Assembly: GCA_963971285.1 (NCBI GenBank)
Contig: OZ020258.1
Location: 8,886,614 to 8,950,613, forward strand
Direction of reading: 5' to 3'
Origin: Astropecten irregularis
Taxonomy: Eukaryota; Echinodermata; Asteroidea; Paxillosida; Astropectinidae
DNA: 64,000 bases
Positions 52,131 through 63,930 of the stretch are shown in pieces; positions within the stretch are counted from its first letter, which is position 1, and each line of letters starts with the position of its first letter. A program made the translations under genes and the position numbers. The notes beneath the pieces were generated by a model. The model did not search any database and was not told the origin of the DNA. It worked only from the letters and a program-made list of their open reading frames with translations.

Positions 52131-54098
52131 TTAGACTATGAGACACTTTTTTCAGCTAGAGTTTGAAATTTCTCCCTCAATACTAAGGCAATCGAGCTGA
52201 AACTTGCACGAAATGTAGCCCCAGATGTACTCTACAGGAAAGTATGAGCTGTGCCAAATGCCAAAGTCATGTTCATGGCCGAAAATCCAAGTATAGCATC
52301 ACACGCTATGCGACAAAACGGCAGAGCACGCGGCAAAAAAAAACCCTGCACTTAGACTATGAGACACTTTTTTCTACTAGAGTTTGAAATTTCTCCTTCA
52401 ATACTTAGGCAATCGAGCTGAAACTTGCACGAAATGTAGCCCCAGATGTACTCTACAGGAAAGTATGAGCTGTGCCAAATTCCAAAGTCATGTTCATGGC
52501 CGAAAATCCAAGTATAGCACCACACGCTATGCGACAAAACGGCAGAGCAGTCGGCAGAAAAACTGCACTTAGACTATGAGACACTTTTTTCTGCTAGAGT
52601 TTGAAATTTCTCCCTCAATACTTAGGCAATCGAGCTGAAACTTGCACGAAATGTAGCCCTAGATGTACTGTACAGGAAAGTATGAGCAGTGCCAAATTCC
52701 AAAGACATGTTCATGGCCGACAATCAGAGTATAGCACCACACGCTATGCGACAAAACGGCAGAGCAAGCAGCAAAAAAACCCCTGCACTTAGACTATGAG
52801 ACACTTTTTTCTGTTAGAGTTTGAAATTTCTCCCTCAATACAGAGGCAATCGAGCTGAAACTTGCACGAAATGTAGCCCCAGATGTTCCCTACAGGAAAG
52901 TATGAGCTGTGCCAAATGCCAAAGTCATGTTCATGGCCGAAAATCCAAGTATAGCACCACACGCTATGCGACAAAACGGCAGAGCACGCGGCAAAAAAAA
53001 ACCCTGCACTTAGACTATGAGACACTTTTTTCTGCTAGAGTTTGAAATTTCTCCTTCAATACTTAGGCAATCGACCTGAAACTTGCACGAAATGTAGCCC
53101 CAGATGTACTCTACAGGAAAGTATGAGCTGTGCCAAATTCCAAAGTCATGTTCATGGCCGAAAATCCAAGTATAGCACCACACGCTATGCGACAAAACGG
53201 CAGAGCAGTCGGCAGAAAAACTGCACTTAGACTATGAGACACTTTTTTCTGCTAGAGTTTGAAATTTCTCCCTCAATACTAAGGCAATCGAGCTGAAACT
53301 TGCACGAAATGTAGCCCTAGATGTACTCTACAGGAAAGTATGAGCTGTGCCAAATGCCAAAGTCATGTTCATGGCCGAAAATCCAAGTATAGCACCACAC
53401 GCTATGCGACAAAACGGCAGAGCACGCGGCAAAAAAAACCCCTGCACTTAGACTATGAGACACTTTTTTCTACTAGAGTTTGAAATTTCTCCTTCAATAC
53501 TTAGGCAATCGACCTGAAACTTGCACGAAATGTAGCCCCAGATGTACTCTACAGGAAAGTATGAGCTGTGCCAAATTCCAAAGTCATGTTCATGGCCGAA
53601 AATCCAAGTATAGCACCACACGCTATGCGACAAAACGGCAGAGCAGTCGGCAGAAAAACTGCACTTAGACTATGAGACACTTTTTTCTGCTAGAGTTTGA
53701 AATTTCTCCCTCAATACTTAGGCAATCGAGCTGAAACTTGCACGAAATGTAGCCCCAGATGTTCTCTACAGGAAAGTATGAGCTGTGCCAAATTCCAAAT
53801 GCATGTTCATGGCCGAAAATCCAAGTATAGCACCACACGCTATGCGACAAACGGCAGAGCAGGCGGCAAAAAAACTGCGCTTAGACTAGGAGACACTTTT
53901 TTTCTGCTAGAGTTTGAAATTTCCCACTCAATACTGAGGCAATCGAGCTGAAACTTGCACGAAATGTAGCCCCAGATGTACTCTACAGGAAAGTATGAGC
54001 TGTGCCAAATTCCAAAGTCATGTTCATGGCCGAAAATCCAAGTATAGCACCACACGCTATGCGACAAACGGCAGAGCAGGCGGCAAAAAACCCTGCAC

Positions 54099-56240
54099 TT
54101 AGACTATGAGACACTTTTTTCTGTTAGAGTTTGAAATTTCTCCCTCAATACTTAGGCAATCGAGCTGAAACTTGCACGAAATGTAGCCCCAGATGTTCCC
54201 TACAGGAAAGTATGAGCTGTGCCAAATGCCAAAGTCATGTTCATGGCCGAAAATCAAAGTATAGCACCACACGCTATGCGACAAAACGGCAGAGCAGTCG
54301 GCAGAAAAACTGCACTTAGACTATGAGACACTTTTTTCTGCTAGAGTTTGAAATTTCTCCCTCAATACTAAGGCAATCGAGCTGAAACTTGCACGAAATG
54401 TAGCCCCAGATGTACTCTACAGGAAAGTATGAGCTGTGCCAAATGCCAAAGTCATGTTCATGGCCGAAAATCCAAGTATAGCACCACACGCTATGCGACA
54501 AAACGGCAGAGCACGCGGCAAAAAAAACCCCTGCACTTAGACTATGAGACACTTTTTTCTACTAGAGTTTGAAATTTCTCCTTCAATACTTAGGCAATCG
54601 AGCTGAAACTTGCACGAAATGTAGCCCCAGATGTACTCTACAGGAAAGTATGAGCTGTGCCAAATTCCAAAGTCATGTTCATGGCCGAAAATCCAAGTAT
54701 AGCACCACACGCTATGCGACAAAACGGCAGAGCAGTCGGCAGAAAAACTGCACTTAGACTATGAGACACTTTTTTCTGCTAGAGTTTGAAATTTCTCCCT
54801 CAATACTTAGGCAATCGAGCTGAAACTTGCACGAAATGTAGCCCTAGATGTACTGTACAGGAAAGTATGAGCAGTGCCAAATTCCAAAGTCATGTTCATG
54901 GCCGAAAATCAAAGTATAGCACCACACGCTATGCGACAAAACGGCAGAGCAAGCAGCAAAAAAAACCCTGCACTTAGACTATGAGACACTTTTTTCTGTT
55001 AGAGTTTGAAATTTCTCCCTCAATACAGAGGCAATCGAGCTGAAACTTGCACGAAATGTAGCCCCAGATGTACTCTACAGGAAAGTATGAGCAGTGCCAA
55101 ATTCCAAAGTCATGTTCATGGCCGAAAATCCAAGTATAGCACCACACGCTATGCGACAAAACGGCAGAGCAGTCGGCAGAAAAACTGCACTTAGACTATG
55201 AGACACTTTTTTCTGCTAGGGTTTGAAATTTCTCCCTCAATACTAAGGCAATCGAGCTGAAACTTGCACGAAATGTAGCCCCAGATGTTCCCTACAGGAA
55301 AGTATGAGCTGTGCCAAATGCCAAAGTCATGTTCATGGCCGAAAATCCAAGTATAGCACCACACGCTATGCGACAAAACGGCAGAGCACGCGGCAAAAAA
55401 AAACCCTGCACTTAGACTATGAGACACTTTTTTCTGCTAGAGTTTGAAATTTCTCCCTCAATACAGAGGCAATCGAGCTGAAACTTGCACGAAATGTAGC
55501 CCCAGATGTACTCTACAGGAAAGTATGAGCAGTGCCAAATTCCAAATTCATGTTCATGGCCGAAAATCCAAGTATAGCACCACACGCTATGCGACAAAAC
55601 GGCAGAGCAGTCGGCAGAAAAACTGCACTTAGACAATGAGACACTTTTTTCTGCTAGAGTTTGAAATTTCCCACTCAATACTGAGGCAATCGAGCTGAAA
55701 CTTGCACGAAATGTAGCCCCAGATGTACTGTACAGGAAAGTATGAGCAGTGCCAAATTCCAAAGTCATGTTCATGGCCGAAAATCCAAGTATAGCACCAC
55801 ACGCTATGCGACAAACGGCAGAGCACGCGGCAAAAAAAAAACCTGCACTTAGACTAGGAGACACTTTTTTTCTGTTAGAGTTTGAAATTTCTCCCTCAAT
55901 ACAGAGGCAATCGAGCTGAAACTTGCACGAAATGTAGCCCCAGATGTACTCTACAGGAAAGTATGAGCAGTGCCAAATTCCAAATTCATGTTCATGGCCG
56001 AAAATCCAAGTATAGCACCACACGCTATGCGACAAAACGGCAGAGCAGTCGGCAGAAAAACTGCACTTAGACAATGAGACACTTTTTTCTGCTAGAGTTT
56101 GAAATTTCCCACTCAATACTGAGGCAATCGAGCTGAAACTTGCACGAAATGTAGCCCTAGATGTACTGTACAGGAAAGTATGAGCAGTGCCAAATTCCAA
56201 AGTCATGTTCATGGCCGAAAATCAGAGTATAGCACCACAC
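54099..56240. repeat. Block spaced 4,149 bp, copy 1 (about 2.14 kb)
   Basis: Monomers 54099, 54316, 54537, 54754, 54974, 55191, 55412, 55629, 55849 and 56067 recur at +4,149 bp. Both copies contain a ten-base A run before 'cctgcac' (near 55831 and 59981), the 'ctagggttt' monomer (55191, 59340) and 'ttagacaatg' starts. Within it, 55412-55848 and 55849-56286 form a further dimer duplication of about 437 bp. Confidence 0.9.
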
Positions 56241-56286
56241 GCTATGCGACAAAACGGCAGAGCACGCAGCAAAAAAAAACCTGCAC

Positions 56287-58247
56287 TTAGACTATGAGAC
56301 ACTTTTTTCTGTTAGAGTTTGAAATTTCTCCCTCAATACAGAGGCAATCGAGCTGAAACTTGCAAGAAATGTAGCCCCAGATGTACTATACAGGAAAGTA
56401 TGAGCGATGCCAAATTCCAAAGTCATGTTCATGGCCGAAAATCCAAGTATAGCACCACACGCTATGCGACAAAACGGCAGAGCAGTCGGCAGAAAAACTG
56501 CACTTAGACTATGAGACACTTTTTTCTGCTAGAGTTTGAAATTTCTCCCTCAATACTAAGGCAATCGAGCTGAAACTTGCACGAAATGTAGCCCCAGATG
56601 TTCCCTACAGGAAAGTATGAGCTGTGCCAAATGCCAAAGTCATGTTCATGGCCGAAAATCCAAGTATAGCACCACACGCTATGCGACAAAACGGCAGAGC
56701 ACGCGGCAAAAAAAACCCCTGCACTTAGACTATGAGACACTTTTTTCTGCTAGAGTTTGAAATTTCTCCTTCAATACTTAGGCAATCGAGCTGAAACTTG
56801 CACGAAATGTAGCCCCAGATGTACTCTACAGGAAAGTATGAGCTGTGCCAAATTCCAAAGTCATGTTCATGGCCGAAAATCAAAGTATAGCACCACACGC
56901 TATGCGACAAAACGGCAGAGCAGTCGGCAGAAAAACTGCACTTAGACTATGAGACACTTTTTTCTGCTAGAGTTTGAAATTTCTCCCTCAATACTTAGGC
57001 AATCGAGCTGAAACTTGCACGAAATGTAGCCCCAGATGTACTGTACAGGAAAGTATGAGCAGTGCCAAATTCCAAAGTCATGTTCATGGCCGAAAATCCA
57101 AGTATAGCACCACACGCTATGCGACAAACGGCAGAGCAGGCGGCAAAAAAACTGCGCTTAGACTAGGAGACACTTTTTTCTGCTAGAGTTTGAAATTTCC
57201 CACTCAATACTGAGGCAATCGAGCTGAAACTTGCACGAAATGTAGCCCCAGATGTACTGTACAGGAAAGTATGAGCAGTGCCAAATTCCAAAGTCATGTT
57301 CATGGCCGAAAATCCAAGTATAGCACCACACGCTATGCGACAAAACGGCAGAGCAGTCGGCAGAAAAACTGCACTTAGACTATGAGACACTTTTTTCTGC
57401 TAGAGTTTGAAATTTCTCCCTCAATACTTAGGCAATCGAGCTGAAACTTGCACGAAATGTAGCCCCAGATGTACTGTACAGGAAAGTATGAGCAGTGCCA
57501 AATTCCAAAGTCATGTTCATGGCCGAAAATCCAAGTATAGCACCATACGCTATGCGACAAAACGGCAGAGCAGGCGGCAAAAAAAACTGCACTTAGACTA
57601 TGAGACACTTTTTTCTGCTAGAGTTTGAAATTTCTCCCTCAATACTAAGGCAATCGAGCTGAAACTTGCACGAAATGTAGCCCCAGATGTTCCCTACAGG
57701 AAAGTATGAGCTGTGCCAAATGCCAAAGTCATGTTCATGGCCGAAAATCCAAGTATAGCACCACACGCTATGCGACAAAACGGCAGAGCAGTCGGCAGAA
57801 AAACTGCACTTAGACTATGAGACACTTTTTTCTGCTAGAGTTTGAAATTTCTCCCTCAATACTAAAGCAATCGAGCTGAAACTTGCACGAAATGTAGCCC
57901 CAGATGTACTCTACAGGAAAGTATGAGCTGTGCCAAATGCCAAAGTCATGTTCATGGCCGAAAATCCAAGTATAGCACCACACGCTATGCGACAAAACGG
58001 CAGAGCACGCGGCAAAAAAAACCCCTGCACTTAGACTATGAGACACTTTTTTCTACTAGAGTTTGAAATTTCTCCTTCAATACTTAGGCAATCGACCTGA
58101 AACTTGCACGAAATGTAGCCCCAGATGTACTCTACAGGAAAGTATGAGCTGTGCCAAATTCCAAAGTCATGTTCATGGCCGAAAATCCAAGTATAGCACC
58201 ACACGCTATGCGACAAAACGGCAGAGCAGTCGGCAGAAAAACTGCAC
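56287..58247. repeat. Interval between the 4,149-bp copies
   Basis: Nine monomers lie here: 56287 (G, with 'ctatacagg' and 'gagcgatgcc'), 56504 (B), 56725 (C with 'aatcaaag'), 56942 (F-like), 57158 (E/F mix), 57375 (F), 57593 (B), 57810 and 58031 (C with 'cgacctgaaac'). The last four match 47114-47986 at +10,261 bp, so they were copied from or to the mosaic region. Confidence 0.85.
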
Positions 58248-60390
58248 TTAGACTATGAGACACTTTTTTCTGCTAGAGTTTGAAATTTCTCCCTCAATAC
58301 TTAGGCAATCGAGCTGAAACTTGCACGAAATGTAGCCCCAGATGTGCCCTACAGGAAAGTATGAGCTGTGCCAAATGCCAAAGTCATGTTCATGGCCGAA
58401 AATCAAAGTATAGCACCACACGCTATGCGACAAAACGGCAGAGCAGTCGGCAGAAAAACTGCACTTAGACTATGAGACACTTTTTTCTGCTAGAGTTTGA
58501 AATTTCTCCCTCAATACTAAGGCAATCGAGCTGAAACTTGCACGAAATGTAGCCCCAGATGTACTCTACAGGAAAGTATGAGCTGTGCCAAATGCCAAAG
58601 TCATGTTCATGGCCGAAAATCCAAGTATAGCACCACACGCTATGCGACAAAACGGCAGAGCACGCGGCAAAAAAAACCCCTGCACTTAGACTATGAGACA
58701 CTTTTTTCTACTAGAGTTTGAAATTTCTCCTTCAATACTTAGGCAATCGAGCTGAAACTTGCACGAAATGTAGCCCCAGATGTACTCTACAGGAAAGTAT
58801 GAGCTGTGCCAAATTCCAAAGTCATGTTCATGGCCGAAAATCCAAGTATAGCACCACACGCTATGCGACAAAACGGCAGAGCAGTCGGCAGAAAAACTGC
58901 ACTTAGACTATGAGACACTTTTTTCTGCTAGAGTTTGAAATTTCTCCCTCAATACTTAGGCAATCGAGCTGAAACTTGCACGAAATGTAGCCCTAGATGT
59001 ACTGTACAGGAAAGTATGAGCAGTGCCAAATTCCAAAGTCATGTTCATGGCCGAAAATCAGAGTATAGCACCACACGCTATGCGACAAAACGGCAGAGCA
59101 AGCAGCAAAAAAAAACCTGCACTTAGACTATGAGACACTTTTTTCTGTTAGAGTTTGAAATTTCTCCCTCAATACAGAGGCAATCGAGCTGAAACTTGCA
59201 CGAAATGTAGCCCCAGATGTACTCTACAGGAAAGTATGAGCAGTGCCAAATTCCAAAGTCATGTTCATGGCCGAAAATCCAAGTATAGCACCACACGCTA
59301 TGCGACAAAACGGCAGAGCAGTCGGCAGAAAAACTGCACTTAGACTATGAGACACTTTTTTCTGCTAGGGTTTGAAATTTCTCCCTCAATACTAAGGCAA
59401 TCGAGCTGAAACTTGCACGAAATGTAGCCCCAGATGTTCCCTACAGGAAAGTATGAGCTGTGCCAAATGCCAAAGTCATGTTCATGGCCGAAAATCCAAG
59501 TATAGCACCACACGCTATGCGACAAAACGGCAGAGCACGCGGCAAAAAAAACCCCTGCACTTAGACTATGAGACACTTTTTTCTGCTAGAGTTTGAAATT
59601 TCTCCCTCAATACAGAGGCAATCGAGCTGAAACTTGCACGAAATGTAGCCCCAGATGTACTCTACAGGAAAGTATGAGCAGTGCCAAATTCCAAATTCAT
59701 GTTCATGGCCGAAAATCCAAGTATAGCACCACACGCTATGCGACAAAACGGCAGAGCAGTCGGCAGAAAAACTGCACTTAGACAATGAGACACTTTTTTC
59801 TGCTAGAGTTTGAAATTTCCCACTCAATACTGAGGCAATCGAGCTGAAACTTGCACGAAATGTAGCCCCAGATGTACTGTACAGGAAAGTATGAGCAGTG
59901 CCAAATTCCAAAGTCATGTTCATGGCCGAAAATCCAAGTATAGCACCACACGCTATGCGACAAACGGCAGAGCACGCGGCAAAAAAAAAACCTGCACTTA
60001 GACTAGGAGACACTTTTTTTCTGTTAGAGTTTGAAATTTCTCCCTCAATACAGAGGCAATCGAGCTGAAACTTGCACGAAATGTAGCCCCAGATGTACTC
60101 TACAGGAAAGTATGAGCAGTGCCAAATTCCAAATTCATGTTCATGGCCGAAAATCCAAGTATAGCACCACACGCTATGCGACAAAACGGCAGAGCAGTCG
60201 GCAGAAAAACTGCACTTAGACAATGAGACACTTTTTTCTGCTAGAGTTTGGAATTTCCCACTCAATACTGAGGCAATCGAGCTGAAACTTGCACGAAATG
60301 TAGCCCTAGATGTACTGTACAGGAAAGTATGAGCAGTGCCAAATTCCAAAGTCATGTTCATGGCCGAAAATCAGAGTATAGCACCACACG
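58248..60390. repeat. Block spaced 4,149 bp, copy 2
   Basis: This is the partner of 54099-56240. Small differences are 'gatgtgccc' near 58345 and 'gtttggaattt' near 60250. The match breaks at about 60396, where 'ctatgcaacaaac' replaces 'ctatgcgacaaaac' and the more divergent stretch begins. Confidence 0.9.
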
Positions 60391-61304
60391 CTATGCAACA
60401 AACGGCAGAGCAGGCGGCAAACAAACTGCGCTAAGACTAGGAGTCACTTTTTTCTGCTAGAGTTTGAAATTTCTCCCTCAATACTGACGCAATCGAGCTG
60501 AAACTTCCACGAAATGTAGCCCCAGATGTACTCTACAGGAAAGTATGAGCAGTGCCAAATTCCAAAGTCATGTTCATGGCCGAAAATCCAAGTATAGCAC
60601 CACACGCTATGCGACAAAACGGAAGAGCACGCGGCAAAAAAAACCCTGCGCTTAGACTATGAGACACTTTTTTCTGTTAGAGTTTGAAATTTCTCCCTCA
60701 ATACTTAGGCAATCGAGCTGAAATTTGCACGAAATGTAGCCCCAGATGTACTCTTCAGGAAAGTATGAGCAGTGCCAAATTCCAAAGTCATGTTCATGGC
60801 CGACAATCCAAGTATAGCACCACACGCTATGCAACAAACGGCAGAGCAGGCAGCAAACAAACTGCGCTAAGACTAGGAGTCACTTTTTTCTGCTAGAGTT
60901 TGAAATTTCTCCCTCAATACTGAGGCAATCGAGATGAAACTTGCACGAAATGTAGCCCCAGATGTACTCTACAGGAAAGTATGAGCAGTGCCAAATTCCA
61001 AAGTCATGTTCATGGCCGAAAATCCAAGTATAGCACCACACGCTATGCGACAAAACGGCAGAGCAGTCGGCAGAAAAACTGCACTTAGACTATGAGACAC
61101 TTTTTTCTGCTAGAGTTTGAAATTTCTCCCTCAATACTTAGGCAATCGAGCTGAAACTTCCACAAAATGTAGCCCCAGATGTACTCTACAGGAAAGTATG
61201 AGCAGTGCCAAATTCCAAAGTCATGTTCATGGCCGAAAATCCAAGTATAGCACCACACGCTATGCGACAAAACGGCAGACCACGCGGCAAAAAAAACCCT
61301 GCAC
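60391..61304. repeat. Divergent monomers
   Basis: Four monomers here have more private changes than elsewhere: 'ctgacgcaat', 'acttccacg', 'ggaagagcac', 'aaatttgcac', 'ctcttcagg', 'gccgacaatc', 'gagatgaaac' and 'acttccacaaaatg'. Two share the junction 'aacaaactgcgctaagac' about 436 bp apart, so a dimer duplication preceded part of the divergence. They have apparently been homogenised less than their neighbours. Confidence 0.85.
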
Positions 61305-61965
61305 TTAGACTATGAGACACTTTTTTCTGTTAGAGTTTGAAATTTCTCCCTCAATACTTAGGCAATCGAGCTGAAACTTGCACGAAATGTAGCCCCAGAT
61401 GTACTCTACAGGAAAGTATGAGCAGTGCCAAATTCCAAAGTCATGTTCATGGCCGAAAATCCAAGTATAGCACCACACGCTATGCGACAAAACGGCAGAG
61501 CACGCGGCAAAAAAAAACCCTGCACTTAGACTATGAGACACTTTTTTCTGTTAGAGTTTGAAATTTCTCCCTCAATACAGAGGCAATCGAGCTGAAACTT
61601 GCACGAAATGTAGCCCCAGATGTACTCTACAGGAAAGTATGAGCAGTGCCAAATTCCAAAGTCATGTTCATGGCCGAAAATCCAAGTATAGCACCACACG
61701 CTATGCGACAAAACGGCAGAGCACGCGGCAAAAAAAAACCCTGCACTTAGACTATGACACACTTTTATCTGTTAGAGTTTGAAATTTCTCCCTCAATACA
61801 GAGGCAATCGAGCTGAAACTTGCACGAAATGTAGCCCCAGATGTACTCTACAGGAAAGTATGAGCTGTGCCAAATTCCAAAGTCATGTTCATGGCCGAAA
61901 ATCCAAGTATAGCACCACACGCTATGCGACAAAACGGCAGAGCACGCGGCAAAAAAAACCTGCAC
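61305..61965. repeat. Three majority-type and G monomers leading into the tetramers
   Basis: Monomers at 61305, 61526 and 61746 are 220-221 bp with 'cacgcggc' plus eight or nine A as tail. The third starts with 'gactatgacacacttttatc', which interrupts the T run that is otherwise nearly invariant. Confidence 0.85.
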
Positions 61966-62185
61966 TTAGACTATGAGACACTTTTTTCTGTTAGAGTTTG
62001 AAATTTCTCCCTCAATACAGAGGCAATCGAGCTGAAACTTGCACGAAATGTAGCCCCAGATGTACTCTACAGGAAAGTATGAGCAGTGCCAAATTCCAAA
62101 GTCATGTTCATGGCCGAAAATCCAAGTATAGCACCACACGCTATGCGACAAAACGGCAGAGCACGCGGCAAAAAAAAACCTGCAC
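61966..62185. repeat. Representative class G monomer (220 bp)
   Basis: Class G has 'acagaggc' where most monomers have 'acttaggc', usually with 'ctgttag' and 'agcagtgcc'. In the left and middle of the window (2479, 5963, 18579, 21624, 28377, 33607, 35129, 40143, 43414, 46245) it also carries 'gcaagaaatg'. To the right of about 49 kb most copies have 'gcacgaaatg'. It becomes frequent in the last 3 kb. Confidence 0.9.
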
Positions 62186-62839
62186 TTAGACTATGAGACA
62201 CTTTTTTCTGTTAGAGTTTGAAATTTCTCCCTCAATACTTAGGCAATCGAGCTGAAACTTGCACGAAATGTAGCCCCAGATGTACTCTACAGGAAAGTAT
62301 GAGCAGTGCCAAATTCCAAAGTCATGTTCATGGCCGAAAATCCAAGTATAGCACCACACGCTATGCGACAAAACGGCAGAGCAGTCGGCAGAAAAACTGC
62401 ACTTAGACTATGAGACACTTTTTTCTGTTAGAGTTTGAAATTTCTCCCTCAATACAGAGGCAATCGAGCTGAAACTTGCACGAAATGTAGCCCCAGATGT
62501 ACTCTACAGGAAAGTATGAGCTGTGCCAAATTCCAAAGTCATGTTCATGGCCGAAAATCCAAGTATAGCACCACACGCTATGCGACAAAACGGCAGAGCA
62601 GTCGGCAGAAAAACTGCACTTAGACTATGAGACACTTTTTTCTGCTAGAGTTTGAAATTTCTCCCTCAATACTTAGGCAATCGAGCTGAAACTTGCACGA
62701 AATGTAGCCCCAGATGTACTCTACAGGAAAGTATGAGCAGTGCCAAATTCCAAAGTCATGTTCATGGCCGAAAATCCAAGTATAGCACCACACGCTATGC
62801 GACAAAACGGCAGAGCACGCGGCAAAAAAAACCCTGCAC
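61966..62839. repeat. Four-monomer HOR, copy 1 (874 bp)
   Basis: Monomers 61966 (G, 'agcagtgcc'), 62186 ('cttaggc', 'agcagtgcc'), 62403 (G, 'agctgtgcc') and 62620 ('cttaggc', 'agcagtgcc', 'cacgcggc' tail) recur at +874 bp with the same lengths of 220, 217, 217 and 220. Confidence 0.92.
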
Positions 62840-63713
62840 TAAGACTATGAGACACTTTTTTCTGTTAGAGTTTGAAATTTCTCCCTCAATACAGAGGCAA
62901 TCGAGCTGAAACTTGCACGAAATGTAGCCCCAGATGTACTCTACAGGAAAGTATGAGCAGTGCCAAATTCCAAAGTCATGTTCATGGCCGAAAATCCAAG
63001 TATAGCACCACACGCTATGCGACAAAACGGCAGAGCACGCGGCAAAAAAAAACCTGCACTTAGACTATGAGACACTTTTTTCTGTTAGAGTTTGAAATTT
63101 CTCCCTCAATACTTAGGCAATCGAGCTGAAACTTGCACGAAATGTAGCCCCAGATGTACTCTACAGGAAAGTATGAGCAGTGCCAAATTCCAAAGTCATG
63201 TTCATGGCCGAAAATCCAAGTATAGCACCACACGCTATGCGACAAAACGGCAGAGCAGTCGGCAGAAAAACTGCACTTAGACTATGAGACACTTTTTTCT
63301 GTTAGAGTTTGAAATTTCTCCCTCAATACAGAGGCAATCGAGCTGAAACTTGCACGAAATGTAGCCCCAGATGTACTCTACAGGAAAGTATGAGCTGTGC
63401 CAAATTCCAAAGTCATGTTCATGGCCGAAAATCCAAGTATAGCACCACACGCTATGCGACAAAACGGCAGAGCAGTCGGCAGAAAAACTGCACTAAGACT
63501 ATGAGACACTTTTTTCTGCTAGAGTTTGAAATTTCTCCCTCAATACTTAGGCAATCGAGCTGAAACTTGCACGAAATGTAGCCCCAGATGTACTCTACAG
63601 GAAAGTATGAGCAGTGCCAAATTCCAAAGTCATGTTCATGGCCGAAAATCCAAGTATAGCACCACACGCTATGCGACAAAACGGCAGAGCACGCGGCAAA
63701 AAAAACCCTGCAC
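62840..63713. repeat. Four-monomer HOR, copy 2 (874 bp)
   Basis: This is the partner of 61966-62839. It differs by 'taagactatg' at the starts of 62840 and 63494. A third copy does not follow, because monomer 63714 has 'agctgtgcc' and the 217-bp tail, like 62403. Confidence 0.92.
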
Positions 63714-63930
63714 TAAGACTATGAGACACTTTTTTCTGTTAGAGTTTGAAATTTCTCCCTCAATACAGAGGCAATCGAGCTGAAACTTGCACGAAATGTA
63801 GCCCCAGATGTACTCTACAGGAAAGTATGAGCTGTGCCAAATTCCAAAGTCATGTTCATGGCCGAAAATCCAAGTATAGCACCACACGCTATGCGACAAA
63901 ACGGCAGAGCAGTCGGCAGAAAAACTGCAC

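Larger units (their letters stand above)
46679..54098. repeat. Mosaic region of short monomer duplications
   Basis: No single long HOR covers this stretch. It holds re-used modules: 47549-48637 recurs at 53227-54315 (+5,678, sharing 'aaatgcatg' at 48123 and 53801); 49289-50384 recurs at 52569-53664 (+3,280); 50602-51259 recurs at 54099-54756 (+3,497). Monomers that combine features of A and B (48421, 50602, 54099) or of F and G (49289, 51477, 52569) are typical of this part. Confidence 0.85.

Noticed and set aside
55412..56212. Longest open frame, 266 codons on the minus strand (repeated at 59561-60361)
   Set aside because: It spans nearly four satellite monomers and stays open only because A-run and T-run lengths happen to restore the frame. 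Its second occurrence is part of the 4,149-bp duplication. It is not a gene.
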